Position numbers and translations under genes: made by a program. 34,744 nucleotides of DNA from an uncultured Pirellula sp. Lineage in GTDB: Bacteria > Planctomycetota > Planctomycetia > Pirellulales > Pirellulaceae. Location of the stretch: assembly GCA_903930765.1 (NCBI GenBank), contig CAIYZV010000439.1:1-34744 (forward strand), in the 5' to 3' direction. The first letter of the stretch is position 1, and each line of letters opens with the position of its first letter. Of this stretch, positions 16,292-25,000 are shown one piece after another. The notes under the pieces were generated by a model that saw only the letters and a program-made list of their open reading frames with translations, had not been told where the DNA came from and searched no databases.

Positions 16292-16308
16292 TTGGCACGC
16301 GGGTTGCT
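16292..16308 (+). promoter_or_regulatory. sigma-54 (RpoN) -24/-12 promoter for groEL1
   Basis: TTGGCACG at 16292-16299, a 4-nt spacer, then TTGCT at 16304-16308. The invariant GG (16294-16295) and GC (16306-16307) are separated by exactly 10 nt. This matches the YTGGCACGrNNNTTGCW consensus at all but the weakest position. The predicted start near 16319 leaves a leader of about 50 nt to the groEL1 GTG. Sigma-54 promoters need an ATP-hydrolysing enhancer-binding protein, and none is encoded in this window. Confidence 0.8.
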
Positions 16309-16371
16309 CGGAAGCGGGCCACACAAAGTTCGACTGCCAAATCGGGCTGAATCACATTCAAGGAGTTCAAC

Positions 16372-18078
16372 GTGGCAAAACAGATGGTATTTGATGACGA
16401 AGCGCGGCAGCCGCTCTTGGCTGGCGTTTCGAAGTTGGCGCGAGCCGTTCGCAGTACGCTGGGTCCTCGAGGCCGAAACGCGGTTCTCGACAAGGGATGG
16501 GGATCGCCGAAAATCACCAAGGACGGTGTCACAGTTGCAGAAGAGATTGAACTGGACGACCCGTACGAGAATTTGGGCGCCCAACTGGTCAAGGAAGCTG
16601 CCAGCAAGACAAACGATGTCGCCGGGGATGGAACGACCACCGCGACGGTCCTCGCCGAAGCGATCTTCCGCGAAGGCTTGAAAATGATCGCTGCCGGTGC
16701 CGATCCGATGGCTCTCTCGCGGGGAATCGCCAAAGCGGTGGAAGTTGTCCACACTGAAATCGGAAAGATGGCGACCCCGATCGATGCCAAGAGCAAGAAA
16801 GAAATCAAGCAAGTTGCGACAATCGCTGGGAATAATGACCCTGCGATTGGTGATGTTCTCGCCGAAGCATTCCTGAAGGTTGGCAAGGATGGCGTGATCG
16901 CTGTCGAGGAAGGCCGCGGGAGCGAGACGACCGTCGAAATCGTCGAAGGCATGCAGTTCGATCGCGGTTTCCTCTCCCCGCACTTTGTGACCAATCAAGA
17001 CGAAGTCACCGTGGAACTCGAGGACTGCTATATCCTGATCCACGAAGAAAAGATCAGCAACAACAAGAAGCTGATTCCGATTCTCGAAGCGATTAGCAAG
17101 TCGAAGAAGCCTCTTTTGATCATCGCTGAAGACATCGACGGCGATGCGCTCGCAACGCTCGTCATCAATAAAATGCGAGGAATTTTGAACGTGGCTGCGG
17201 TCAAGGCTCCTGGTTACGGGGATCGTCGCAAGGCGATGCTTGGCGATATCGCCTCCCTGACCAACGCGAAAGCCATTTTCAAGGACCTCGGCATCGACCT
17301 TGAGTCGGTCAAGCTGAGCGATCTGGGACGTGCAAAACGGATCCATATCACCAGCGAAGAAACAGTCGTGATCGGCGGCGCGGGCAAAAAGGACCAAATC
17401 GAAGCTCGGGTTGTTCAGATCCGTCGCGAAATCGAAAACACCGACAGCGATTACGACCGAGAGAAGCTCCAAGAGCGACTCGCGAAGCTTGCCGGTGGCG
17501 TCGCACAAATCAACGTCGGCGCGGTCACCGAAACCGAGATGAAGGAACGCAAGGCCTTGATCGACGATGCCAAGGCCGCAACCCAAGCGGCACTCGCTGA
17601 AGGGATTGTGCCTGGCGGTGGTGTCGCTCTTCTCCGCTGCGAATCGGCACTGTCCAAGCTCAAGCTGGAGGGTGATGAAGCTCTCGGTGTTCGAATCATT
17701 TCGAACATCCTGGACTACCCGCTCCGAGCGATCGCCAACAACGCTGGGCTCGACGGCGCTGTCGTTGTCAACCGCGTTCGTCAGCTCAAGGACAAGAACG
17801 AAGGCTACGACGCGAATGCCGACAAGTACGTCGATATGATCAAGGCCGGGATTATCGATCCTGCCAAGGTTGTGAAGACGGCGCTCAGCAACGCTGCGTC
17901 GGTCGCCTCGCTCCTTCTCACCACGGAATCGCTCGTTACCGAAATTCCTAAGGAAGAAGAGCCAGCCGGTGGCGGACATCACCATGACCACGATGGCGGC
18001 ATGGGTGGTATGGGCGGCATGGGTGGTATGGGAGGCATGGGCGGCATGGGTGGCATGGGGATGCCGGGAATGATGTAG
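16372..18078 (+). CDS. groEL: chaperonin GroEL, GGM-tailed copy
   Basis: 568-residue 60-kDa chaperonin. The equatorial ATP site is intact: [18 protein letters not shown] and the catalytic Asp in [20 protein letters not shown] and the late IPKEEEP segment are as in GroELs. The apical substrate groove differs from E. coli: where the enzyme has Tyr-x-SPYF, this copy reads GFLSPHF. The C-terminus is the classical hydrophobic (GGM)n tail preceded by an unusual [11 protein letters not shown] segment. The GTG start has a Shine-Dalgarno AAGGAG at 16360-16365. It is the first gene of the groEL-groES-groEL cluster and is driven by the sigma-54-like promoter. It folds proteins in the cytoplasm with GroES. 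Identity is certain, the special role of this copy is inferred. Confidence 0.97.
   Translation: MAKQMVFDDEARQPLLAGVSKLARAVRSTLGPRGRNAVLDKGWGSPKITKDGVTVAEEIELDDPYENLGAQLVKEAASKTNDVAGDGTTTATVLAEAIFREGLKMIAAGADPMALSRGIAKAVEVVHTEIGKMATPIDAKSKKEIKQVATIAGNNDPAIGDVLAEAFLKVGKDGVIAVEEGRGSETTVEIVEGMQFDRGFLSPHFVTNQDEVTVELEDCYILIHEEKISNNKKLIPILEAISKSKKPLLIIAEDIDGDALATLVINKMRGILNVAAVKAPGYGDRRKAMLGDIASLTNAKAIFKDLGIDLESVKLSDLGRAKRIHITSEETVVIGGAGKKDQIEARVVQIRREIENTDSDYDREKLQERLAKLAGGVAQINVGAVTETEMKERKALIDDAKAATQAALAEGIVPGGGVALLRCESALSKLKLEGDEALGVRIISNILDYPLRAIANNAGLDGAVVVNRVRQLKDKNEGYDANADKYVDMIKAGIIDPAKVVKTALSNAASVASLLLTTESLVTEIPKEEEPAGGGHHHDHDGGMGGMGGMGGMGGMGGMGGMGMPGMM
17998..18069 (+). repeat. GGM codon repeat encoding the GroEL tail
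   Basis: Tandem GGC/GGT-GGC-ATG units encode (GGM)7 near the end of groEL1. It is a low-complexity coding repeat typical of group I chaperonins and absent from the second copy. Confidence 0.9.
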
Positions 18079-18103
18079 TCCGTACCTGCATACGCGATTG
18101 ATT

Positions 18104-18135
18104 CGTGTGCTCTCCCGCGATGGCGGGAAGCACGC
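18104..18135 (+). other. strong hairpin between groEL1 and groES
   Basis: GTGCT (18107-18111) pairs with AGCAC (18129-18133) and CCCGC (18114-18118) with GCGGG (18123-18127), with a GATG loop and a single bulge, extendable by two pairs. There is no U-tract, so intrinsic termination is doubtful. An mRNA-processing or partial-attenuation element that changes groES/groEL2 output relative to groEL1 is possible. Confidence 0.45.
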
Positions 18136-18193
18136 TTCAGCAATAAAAATAACTTCGAATACATTCAAATACATAGAAACAAGGGTGATTGAA

Positions 18194-18490
18194 ATGGCTA
18201 AGGTAAATCTCCGTCCTCTCGATGATCGAGTCGTTGTTCAGCCTCTCGAAGCAGAAGAAACCACCGCTGGTGGTATCGTTTTGCCAGACAGTGCCAAGGA
18301 AAAGCCACAACGTGGCAAGGTCGTCGCGGTTGGACCGGGCAAGTTGCTCGATAACGGCGTTCGCGCCGCTCTCAGCGTCAGTGTTGGCGACGAAGTGATC
18401 TTCGGCAAATACGGCGGAAGCGAAGTCGAAGTCGACGGCGTTGAGTACAAAATCCTTCGCGAGAGCGATGTTCTCGCCAAGCTCGCTTAA
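18194..18490 (+). CDS. groES: co-chaperonin GroES
   Basis: 98-residue 10-kDa lid of the GroEL cage. It has [42 protein letters not shown], including the mobile loop [11 protein letters not shown], and ends [20 protein letters not shown] start at the ATG at 18194, with AAGGG about 8 nt upstream. The frame extends to 18098, but the added residues are unlike any GroES. It is the only groES in the cluster and sits between two groEL genes, so it probably serves both. Confidence 0.97.
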   Translation: MAKVNLRPLDDRVVVQPLEAEETTAGGIVLPDSAKEKPQRGKVVAVGPGKLLDNGVRAALSVSVGDEVIFGKYGGSEVEVDGVEYKILRESDVLAKLA

Positions 18491-18532
18491 TTTCATCCCT
18501 GCAATTAACCCTTAGATAAGGAACTGCGAAGC

Positions 18533-20152
18533 GTGGCTAAGCAACTTCTTTTTGATGATCAAGCTCGTGCACGGATGCTGCAGGGCGTAGAAAAACTCGC
18601 TGATGCTGTTGCCGTGACCATGGGACCAACCGGTCGCAACGTCATCATCGACAAAAGCTTTGGCGGTCCAACCGTCACCAAAGACGGCGTGACGGTCGCC
18701 AAAGAAATCGAACTCGAAGACCGTTTCGAGAACATGGGTGCCAAGTTGGTCGTCGAAGTCGCTCAAAAAACCAGCGACTTGGCCGGCGATGGAACCACGA
18801 CCGCAACCGTATTGGCTCGCGCCATTTTCAAGGAAGGCTTGCGAAACATCGCTGCCGGTAGCAATCCATCGGCTATCCGTCGAGGAATCGACAAGGCTGT
18901 TGACGCTGCCGTTGCGAAGCTTCAAGAACTCGCCAAGCCTGTCAGCCACCGAGACGAAGTCGCCAATGTCGGAGCGATCTCCGCCAACAACGACATGTCG
19001 ATCGGTTTGCTCTTGGCCGAGTCGCTTGAACGCGTCGGCAAAGACGGAGTGATCACCGTCGAAGAAGGCAAGACCGCGGATACGACCGTTGAGTATGTCG
19101 ATGGGATGCAGTTCGACAAGGGATACATCTCCCCGTACTTCATCAATACCCCGTCGGACATGAGCTGCACGTTCGAGAACGCGCTCATCCTTCTTTACGA
19201 TAAGAAAATCAGCAACATTCGCGATCTGATCCCAGTCTTGGAAAAAGTCAGCACCGCTGGCCAGCCACTGTTAATCGTCGCTGAAGACGTCGATGCAGAA
19301 GCATTGACACTGCTCGTCGTGAACAAGCTCCGCGGCACGCTGAATGTTTGTGCGGTGAAGGCTCCTGGCTTCGGCGATCGTCGCAAGGCCATGCTGGGGG
19401 ACATCGCAGTCCTCACCGGCGGTACGTTCATCAGCGAAGATCTCGGTGTTCAACTCGAGAAGATTTCTCTGGAACACCTTGGACGTGCGAAGAAGGTTGT
19501 TGTTGATAAGAACAACACCACCCTCGTCGAAGGTGGTGGGGATCGTAAGTCCATCGATCAACGTGTGGCTCAAATCCGCGCTCAACTCGAGCAAACCGAC
19601 AGCGAATATGACAAGGAGAAGTTCCAAGAACGGCTCGCGAAGATCGCTGGTGGTGTTGCTGTGATCAGCGTCGGTGCCGAAACCGAAGCGGACATGAAGC
19701 AAAAGAAGGCTCGCGTCGAAGACGCATTGCACGCAACACGAGCTGCCGTCGAAGAAGGTATTCTTCCCGGCGGTGGCGTGGCGCTCCTCCGATGCCGCGA
19801 CACCGTGGCCAAGGTTGCAAGCGATTTGTCGGGCGATGAACGAACAGGCGCTGAGATCATCCTTCGCGCCCTCGAAGCTCCCCTTCGTCAAATCGCTGAC
19901 AATGCAGGTATCGACGGTAGCGTGGTTGCCGATGAGGTCCGACAAAAGCCTCTATCCATCGGTTACGACGCAAACAAGGGTCAGTATGTTGACATGCTCA
20001 AGGCTGGCATCATCGATCCTGTGAAAGTTGTCCGTACCGCGTTGGCGAATGCTGCAAGTATCTCAGGTCTCCTGTTGACCACGGAAGCACTCGTCACGAA
20101 CCTCGATAAGGACGATAAGAAGAAGCGCAAGGTTGAAGGTTCGATCCGCTAG
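18533..20152 (+). CDS. groEL: chaperonin GroEL, second copy with a basic tail
   Basis: 539-residue chaperonin. The ATP-site motifs [18 protein letters not shown] and the catalytic Asp in [16 protein letters not shown] are intact, and the apical segment ISPYF keeps the Tyr that copy 1 lacks. It is closer to canonical GroEL than copy 1 in these places. It ends with [15 protein letters not shown] instead of GGM repeats, so the central cavity floor would be charged. The GTG start has AAGGAA 10 nt upstream. The gap to groES is 42 nt, so it is co-transcribed. A terminator follows at 20313-20341. Confidence 0.97.
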   Translation: MAKQLLFDDQARARMLQGVEKLADAVAVTMGPTGRNVIIDKSFGGPTVTKDGVTVAKEIELEDRFENMGAKLVVEVAQKTSDLAGDGTTTATVLARAIFKEGLRNIAAGSNPSAIRRGIDKAVDAAVAKLQELAKPVSHRDEVANVGAISANNDMSIGLLLAESLERVGKDGVITVEEGKTADTTVEYVDGMQFDKGYISPYFINTPSDMSCTFENALILLYDKKISNIRDLIPVLEKVSTAGQPLLIVAEDVDAEALTLLVVNKLRGTLNVCAVKAPGFGDRRKAMLGDIAVLTGGTFISEDLGVQLEKISLEHLGRAKKVVVDKNNTTLVEGGGDRKSIDQRVAQIRAQLEQTDSEYDKEKFQERLAKIAGGVAVISVGAETEADMKQKKARVEDALHATRAAVEEGILPGGGVALLRCRDTVAKVASDLSGDERTGAEIILRALEAPLRQIADNAGIDGSVVADEVRQKPLSIGYDANKGQYVDMLKAGIIDPVKVVRTALANAASISGLLLTTEALVTNLDKDDKKKRKVEGSIR

Positions 20153-20209
20153 TTGATCCGAACTGAAACCAACTCGATTGTGGAAGTGAATGTCACCGAT
20201 TTCAAACCA

Positions 20210-20239
20210 CGCGGACTTGGCAATTCAGCAGGGTCCGCG
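20210..20239. promoter_or_regulatory. 7-bp inverted repeat downstream of groEL2
   Basis: CGCGGAC (20210-20216) and GTCCGCG (20233-20239) are perfect arms with a 16-bp spacer in the 226-bp gap before dnaJ. It could be an operator for dnaJ-grpE or part of the 3' end of the groEL2 transcript. No promoter pair is obvious beside it. Confidence 0.3.
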
Positions 20240-20312
20240 GTCTCGGGTCGGCAAATCAAGTGAACCAACCGCACCGGGTGCTTGTTGGATAATCAAGCCT
20301 CAATAAACAAAG

Positions 20313-20341
20313 GGTCATTCGGTAGCGAGTGGCCTTTTTTT
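20313..20341 (+). terminator. Rho-independent terminator after groEL2
   Basis: GGTCATTCG (20313-20321), loop GTAG, CGAGTGGCC (20326-20334) form a 9-bp stem with two G-U pairs, followed at once by seven T (20335-20341). It is only 37 bp before dnaJ, so dnaJ must have a promoter that overlaps it or relies on read-through. Confidence 0.82.
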
Positions 20342-20378
20342 CTGATTCGATCGAACCCACTGTGGAAAGCCTGCTATC

Positions 20379-21512
20379 GTGCCAGCGGACGCCAAACGAG
20401 ATTTTTACGAAGTCCTCGGAGTCGAGAAATCGGCTTCCCAAGACGAGATCGCCAAGGCGTACCGCAAGCTCGCTTTAAAGTATCACCCCGATTCCAATCA
20501 AGGTGATGATGCGGCGATCAATAAGTTCAAAGAGGCCGCCGAAGCCTACGAAGTCCTAAGCGATCCCCAGAAACGGGCCAAGTACGATCGGTATGGGCAT
20601 GCGGGGGCAGAGTCCTCGGGTGGCTTCCGCGACGTTGGCGATATCTTCGAAGCTTTTGGAGATGTCTTCGGCGGAACCATCTTCGAAGACTTTTTCGGGG
20701 GCGGAAGGTCTCGCTCTCGAGTCCGACGAGGTGCCGATCTTCGTTGCGATGTAACGCTCGATCTCGAAGAAGCTGCACGAGGGGTGACGAAAACCGTCTC
20801 CTTGACCCGTCACGCAACCTGCGATGGATGCAGCGGTTCCGGTGCGGCAGCAGGTTCACAACCTGAAAGCTGTAGGCGATGCCAAGGCCGAGGTCAAGTC
20901 GTGCAAGCGACAGGGGTACTCCGGGTCCAGACGACCTGCCCTATTTGCCGAGGCAGCGGCAAAACCATCAGCAACCCTTGCAAGACATGCGACGGCCAGG
21001 GCCTTAAGCCTCACGAGGTAAAACTCGAAGTCAAAATTCCCCCTGGGGTCGACGACGACATGCGTGTTCGCTTGCAGGGCGAGGGACAACCGAGTCCGGA
21101 TGGCGGCCCGCGAGGTGACGCTTATTGCTTTATTCACGTCAAACCCCACCCGATCTTCAAACGGGATGGGCACGACCTCATCCTGCAGTTGCCGATTGCA
21201 TTCAGCCAAGCAGCCTTGGGTTCGAGCATCGAAGTCCCTACGCTCGAAGGTCGCAAGTCCCTCGATATCGCTGCTGGAACGCAAAGCGGTACCGTGTTCC
21301 GATTGCGAGGTCAAGGAATGCCCGATCCGCATTCGGGAGCCAAGGGGGATCTGCTCGTTCAAACGCTCATCGAAGTTCCAAAGAAGCTCAGCAAACGACA
21401 GCAGGAGTTGTTGCGGGAACTGGCCGAACTCGACGACAAAAATATTTCGCCCGAACGGAAAGGTTTCATGGACCGGATCATGGCTTATTTTCAAGGGCAA
21501 TCCGCCTCCTAG
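20379..21512 (+). CDS. dnaJ: chaperone protein DnaJ (type A Hsp40)
   Basis: 377-residue DnaK co-chaperone that stimulates its ATPase and binds clients. The J domain (about 7-72) has the HPD motif at 36-38. A Gly/Phe region (about 80-110) with several GD-IF repeats follows, then the zinc centre with four CxxCxGxG motifs: Cys pairs at 148/151, 165/168, 187/190 and 201/204. The C-terminal beta domains follow. The GTG start at 20379 has only a weak GGAAAG upstream. No dnaK is in the window. grpE follows at 79 bp. Confidence 0.96.
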   Translation: MPADAKRDFYEVLGVEKSASQDEIAKAYRKLALKYHPDSNQGDDAAINKFKEAAEAYEVLSDPQKRAKYDRYGHAGAESSGGFRDVGDIFEAFGDVFGGTIFEDFFGGGRSRSRVRRGADLRCDVTLDLEEAARGVTKTVSLTRHATCDGCSGSGAAAGSQPESCRRCQGRGQVVQATGVLRVQTTCPICRGSGKTISNPCKTCDGQGLKPHEVKLEVKIPPGVDDDMRVRLQGEGQPSPDGGPRGDAYCFIHVKPHPIFKRDGHDLILQLPIAFSQAALGSSIEVPTLEGRKSLDIAAGTQSGTVFRLRGQGMPDPHSGAKGDLLVQTLIEVPKKLSKRQQELLRELAELDDKNISPERKGFMDRIMAYFQGQSAS

Positions 21513-21591
21513 AAAATCAACCAGCAACTCGATGCGAACTCGTCCTCGCAACCACGGAATCACCCAACATTCAATCTCGTAGGTAACACGC

Positions 21592-22185
21592 ATGAACTCA
21601 AATAACGATTCAAATTCTGATGGATCCTCGCAAGACTCCGAGCGAGGCAGGGACCCGAAAGACGCCGTTTTTGCCGAAAACGAAGCGACCGCTTCCGATC
21701 CATCGTCGGAAACACCAGAGCAACTGATCGATGAATTGGAGCAACAAGTCGTCGAGTTGCGAAGCCGCGAGCTGAAAGCCCAAGCGGAACTAGAGAACTT
21801 TCGTCGGCGCATCACCCGCGATTTGGAAACGCAGTTAAAATACGCCGCATTGCCATTGGTCAGCGATTTGCTCGAGGTCGTCGACAATCTGCATCGTGCA
21901 ACCGAGTCTGTATCCGGGGCGACAAACGCCGATGGAATCGTGGCCGGGGTTCGCATGGTTCAGCAGCAATTTGCGAATGTCCTGGCCAAGCATCATTGCA
22001 AACCGATCGCGGGGCTTGGGAAACCGTTTGATCCAAATGTCCATCAAGCCATTTCGCAACAACCGAGCGATCAGTACCCTGCCGGAACGGTGATGATGGA
22101 AACCAGTCTTGGATTCATGATGCATGACCGAGTGATTCGTCCCAGCATGGTCATCGTCTCGACCGGCCCTGCTTCCCAGTCTTGA
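21592..22185 (+). CDS. grpE: nucleotide exchange factor GrpE
   Basis: 197-residue dimeric exchange factor for DnaK. The first 45 residues are polar, Ser/Asp-rich and likely disordered. A long coiled coil follows (about 45-80, LIDELEQQVVELRSRELKAQ), then the beta-domain with FDPNVHQAISQQPSDQYPAGTV and GFMMHDRVIRPSMVIVS, which are diagnostic. An AGGTAA stretch before the ATG may serve as ribosome-binding site. It follows dnaJ in the same direction, in the usual chaperone association. Confidence 0.96.
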   Translation: MNSNNDSNSDGSSQDSERGRDPKDAVFAENEATASDPSSETPEQLIDELEQQVVELRSRELKAQAELENFRRRITRDLETQLKYAALPLVSDLLEVVDNLHRATESVSGATNADGIVAGVRMVQQQFANVLAKHHCKPIAGLGKPFDPNVHQAISQQPSDQYPAGTVMMETSLGFMMHDRVIRPSMVIVSTGPASQS

Positions 22186-22228
22186 TGCTAGCGCTACCTC
22201 CAGCGATTTTTATCGGAGCCACTACACT

Positions 22229-22579
22229 ATGCCAACCTACGACTACGAATGCGATGCCTGCGGGCACACGTTCGAGCTCTTTCAATCGATCTCGGCTGAC
22301 CCAGAGAAGAAATGCCCCAAGTGCAAAAAGCTCAAGTTGCGTCGACTGATTGGAACCGGAGCAGCCGTCATGTTCAAAGGCTCCGGGTTCTATCAAACGG
22401 ATTATAGAAGCGACTCCTACAAGAAATCGGCAGCTGCCGATAAAACCCCGAGCGATACCAGTTCCAGTAGCAGTTCGACATCGAGTGACTCTGCAGCTAG
22501 CAAACCAGACTCCAAACCCGCTCCCTCGAAATCGAGCGAATCAACCCCGTCGAAACCAAAGAAAAAGGGATCGGAGTAG
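22229..22579 (+). CDS. FmdB-type zinc ribbon protein
   Basis: 116-residue protein with an N-terminal zinc ribbon starting MPTYDYECDACGHTF, with Cys 8, 11, 29 and 32 as likely ligands, as in the FmdB/CxxC_CxxC_SSSS family of putative regulatory proteins. The segment RRLIGTGAAVMFKGSGFYQTDY is conserved in that family. Residues 60-116 are a Ser/Pro/Lys-rich tail that looks disordered. The molecular function of the family is unknown. It lies 43 bp after grpE and is probably co-transcribed. It ends the plus-strand block. A 6-bp hairpin AGTCTT-N7-AAGACT overlaps its stop but lacks a T-run. Confidence 0.9.
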   Translation: MPTYDYECDACGHTFELFQSISADPEKKCPKCKKLKLRRLIGTGAAVMFKGSGFYQTDYRSDSYKKSAAADKTPSDTSSSSSSTSSDSAASKPDSKPAPSKSSESTPSKPKKKGSE

Positions 22580-22625
22580 TCTTTCCGCACAAGACTCATG
22601 AACGGATCGCATCGACCAATCGATC

Positions 22626-23198
22626 TTACTTGTCGATCGGTTCGAAATTGTTGTTTCCGATATTGATCGTCTGTGCCTGCAAGTACGCTTGGTTTTCGTG
22701 ATCGAGCGTAATCGTAGCCGACAGGTTTGTAGCTGCTAGGAAAACGGGGCGAAGCCACGAACTATCTGCGTAAGGTGCGGTGATACTCACCGTAACTGTT
22801 TCCGTGTTACCATCAAAAGCCGTAGGCTGAACATTTACCGTAGCCGACCGTATTCCCGTCGCATTGAGGATCTGGCGCGCTCGCGCGATGACCTGGGCCG
22901 GGGATTGCCCTGGAACAATTCCGATCCTCGCCGCTTCATAAGCCGCTTGATCAACACTGTGACGCGCATACATAAATCGGCTGAACTCAAAACCAGCCAA
23001 CAGGATCATAAAGAACAAACCGCTGCAAAGCGCAAACTCAACGGTAAATGCGCCCCGCCGGTTCCGAACCCGTCGGTTCCGAACCCGACGGTTCCGAACC
23101 CGCCGGCTTCCCGCATTCGTCGGTTCTCCGTGCGAGTCTCTTCGATTCGTGGGGCTTGTGTGGCTCATGGGCTCTTGTTCCTTGGGTCGATCTACCAT
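22626..23198 (-). CDS. TadE-like pseudopilin with a basic N-terminal repeat
   Basis: 190-residue TadE-type protein. A basic N-terminus with three RRVRN repeats leads to RRGAFTVEFALCSGLFFMILLAGFEFSRF, the TadE signature of a cleavable GAFTVE site and a hydrophobic helix with Glu at +5 relative to cleavage. The rest is a small beta-rich extracytoplasmic domain. The ATG at 23198 is preceded by AGGAG 5 nt away. A GTG at 23234 has no such site. It lies 39 nt after the TadG-like gene in the same direction and is the last gene of the run. It probably assembles on the surface with the other TadE/TadG-like products (inference). Confidence 0.85.
   Translation of the reverse strand: MVDRPKEQEPMSHTSPTNRRDSHGEPTNAGSRRVRNRRVRNRRVRNRRGAFTVEFALCSGLFFMILLAGFEFSRFMYARHSVDQAAYEAARIGIVPGQSPAQVIARARQILNATGIRSATVNVQPTAFDGNTETVTVSITAPYADSSWLRPVFLAATNLSATITLDHENQAYLQAQTINIGNNNFEPIDK
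23059..23103 (-). repeat. three 15-bp tandem repeats in the TadE-like gene
   Basis: Three copies of a unit CGGTTCCGAACCCG plus one variable base at 23059-23073, 23074-23088 and 23089-23103. They encode RRVRN three times on the minus strand, just before the membrane helix. Confidence 0.92.
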
Positions 23199-23237
23199 GC
23201 GGTCTCCTGTAGCAATCAATAGTGCGAATCGCACTCA

Positions 23238-24494
23238 TCAATTGGTGAGCATGTTCGGCAATGTCGCCGCAATGGTCTTAAATGTAGTCTTCAACGATGC
23301 CGCATCCGGAGCCACATAGGACTGCCCTCCTCCCGCTTGAGCGACTTTTTGCATCAAGTTGACGTCGGCTTGGGCGCTGAATGCGATGGTGTGAGTTCGG
23401 ATATTCATAGTTCTCGCGGAAGCTGCCAAGCCCACAGGGTCGTCTCCTTGGGACATAACACCATCGGTTAGCAAGATGATCGTCTTGAACGAGGTTCGCT
23501 TGGCGAGATTAGGGTCTGTCAGGGAGTTGATCCCCTCTCGCAACCCCGCTGCAATGTTGGTGTTTCCGATCAATGGTTGCGACGAAATCTTCTTCATGGC
23601 CGCCGTAAGCGACGCATAATTCGTCGTTAATGATTGATCGAGCGATGCGACGGACGAGGAGTAGACGCCGAATGTGAAATTGCTGGAATAGGATGCGAGT
23701 GATACTCGGGTTTTGATCGGGTTCTCGTTCAATACCGTTATGAAGATATCCACTGAGTTTCGTAATGCAGCCCATCGGCTCAACGTCGGGTGGGGCAATT
23801 GAAAGTAATTCTGCATCGCCGATTTTCCATTCAGCGTTCCAGGATACGAGAATGGTTTGGAGCTGAGGTCCCAAGCCATGGAACCCGACCGATCCACCAC
23901 CAGACAGACATCCATATCGATCCGGGTCGCAATTCCCGATTGCGATGCAGTGTACGTACTCATCCCCATCAACTGAGGCATCATCACGAGCGAAACACCT
24001 CCGCCGTTCATCCGAGACAGATTGGAATTGATACGGATCGAGTTGATGACTGCTGTGTTGTTGGCGTCAACCACTGGCGTGAAAGCGTACGTACCACTGC
24101 TTTGCAACACAGAGCTACCGGACTCGATCTCTGCATCCGTCAGCTTCAAGGGTTGTCCCCCTACGCGATGCAGTGACGCGATCCGTATCGCTGCGGCTCG
24201 AGCAGATGCTGCCGACTGTGTTTGACCGAGGACGACCAATGCGGCTTTAGCAGCAGCATCGGTGGCTAGGCGTTGCTCGGTACGCACAAGTTCAATGTAC
24301 GCGATGTTAATACTCAACCCCATGACGCCGAGCATGGCGAAGAGAACGATGCATGCCAATGGGACCAAGGCTCCCCGACGGCTTCGACTGCGCCGACGGT
24401 TCGCCAGAGATCCAGTTTGAAGCAATCGATCCGCCAGGTGCGAGGCCAAGCTAGAAAGGGATTGGGGGCTAGTTTCTGTTGTCGTTATCAGCAT
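23238..24494 (-). CDS. TadG-like protein with von Willebrand factor A domain
   Basis: 418 residues. A basic segment RRRSRSRRG precedes one membrane helix (about 41-65, ALVPLACIVLFAMLGVMGLSI), as in TadG/Flp-associated proteins. The N-terminal half carries alternating strands. A vWA domain (about 190-410) follows with the metal-ion site DRSGSM, the Thr of the MIDAS loop in IGNTNIAAG, and the Asp in ILLTDGVMSQGDD. It is likely anchored in the inner membrane and projects outward to bind a partner or matrix. It begins 8 nt after the TadE-like gene upstream and is co-transcribed. No Tad ATPase or secretin is in the window. Confidence 0.85.
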   Translation of the reverse strand: MLITTTETSPQSLSSLASHLADRLLQTGSLANRRRSRSRRGALVPLACIVLFAMLGVMGLSINIAYIELVRTEQRLATDAAAKAALVVLGQTQSAASARAAAIRIASLHRVGGQPLKLTDAEIESGSSVLQSSGTYAFTPVVDANNTAVINSIRINSNLSRMNGGGVSLVMMPQLMGMSTYTASQSGIATRIDMDVCLVVDRSGSMAWDLSSKPFSYPGTLNGKSAMQNYFQLPHPTLSRWAALRNSVDIFITVLNENPIKTRVSLASYSSNFTFGVYSSSVASLDQSLTTNYASLTAAMKKISSQPLIGNTNIAAGLREGINSLTDPNLAKRTSFKTIILLTDGVMSQGDDPVGLAASARTMNIRTHTIAFSAQADVNLMQKVAQAGGGQSYVAPDAASLKTTFKTIAATLPNMLTN

Positions 24495-24502
24495 TTGGAT
24501 TT

Positions 24503-25000
24503 CTATTCCCGCAACATCGTAGCATTCACTGCTAAAACACCTTGATCCCTAAGCACAAAACGTGTCGGAGAGTTTTGTGCCCAAGGAACTTCGATTCGGA
24601 TGGTGATTTCCGTCCCTGCAGGGACCTCCATCAAGTTGGCTGGCGTCACCGCGACTGTAGCACCCAAAATTTTTCGTTGCTGTAGCAATGCATTGCATCG
24701 AGCTACCACTTTGGCGTTATCCGACGTATTGCGAACTGCAAGCCTTGCTCCTTCATAGGCGGCCAACACAGCCGATTGCCTCAAAAAGATTCGTTGGCAA
24801 ACCTCGATCGTTCCAAGAACGAAGGTCAATATGACTGGCAGAACGATCGCCAATTCAATGCTGGCGACCCCAAGACGCCGCTTTGGGTGGGGCATTCCCC
24901 TTCGTTGCCGTGTTCGGTTCGAACAAACCATAAATTCACGTGTTACCAAGTCGCCTGAAAGAGTGTCCATCGGGTGAGAACGGAAGGTATCTTCATTCAC
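24503..25000 (-). CDS. TadE-like pseudopilin
   Basis: 165-residue TadE-family protein. After a basic N-terminus (about residues 25-45) the signature RLGVASIELAIVLPVILTF begins a hydrophobic helix, followed by a short extracytoplasmic domain (EVCQRIFLRQSAVLAAYEGARLA and later). The start ATG at 25000 overlaps the previous stop as ATGA. Later Met codons (residues 11 and 24) are possible if the long leader is not used. It lies between the DUF4114 gene and the TadG-like gene, so all are on one transcript. Confidence 0.8.
   Translation of the reverse strand: MNEDTFRSHPMDTLSGDLVTREFMVCSNRTRQRRGMPHPKRRLGVASIELAIVLPVILTFVLGTIEVCQRIFLRQSAVLAAYEGARLAVRNTSDNAKVVARCNALLQQRKILGATVAVTPANLMEVPAGTEITIRIEVPWAQNSPTRFVLRDQGVLAVNATMLRE

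Noticed and set aside
16261-18174. 637-residue open frame antisense to groEL1
   Set aside because: No protein-like composition or family motif. It mirrors groEL codon bias and lies wholly opposite a certain gene.
18194-18490. Extension of groES back to 18098
   Set aside because: The added residues match no GroES, and the ATG at 18194 has a usable ribosome-binding site and the conserved N-terminus.
20856-21956. 366-residue open frame antisense to dnaJ and grpE
   Set aside because: It overlaps two certain genes, is Ser/Arg-rich in the manner of shadow frames and has no recognisable domain.
22578-22596. AGTCTT-N7-AAGACT hairpin as terminator of the fmdB-type gene
   Set aside because: The stem is only 6 bp and no T-run follows.
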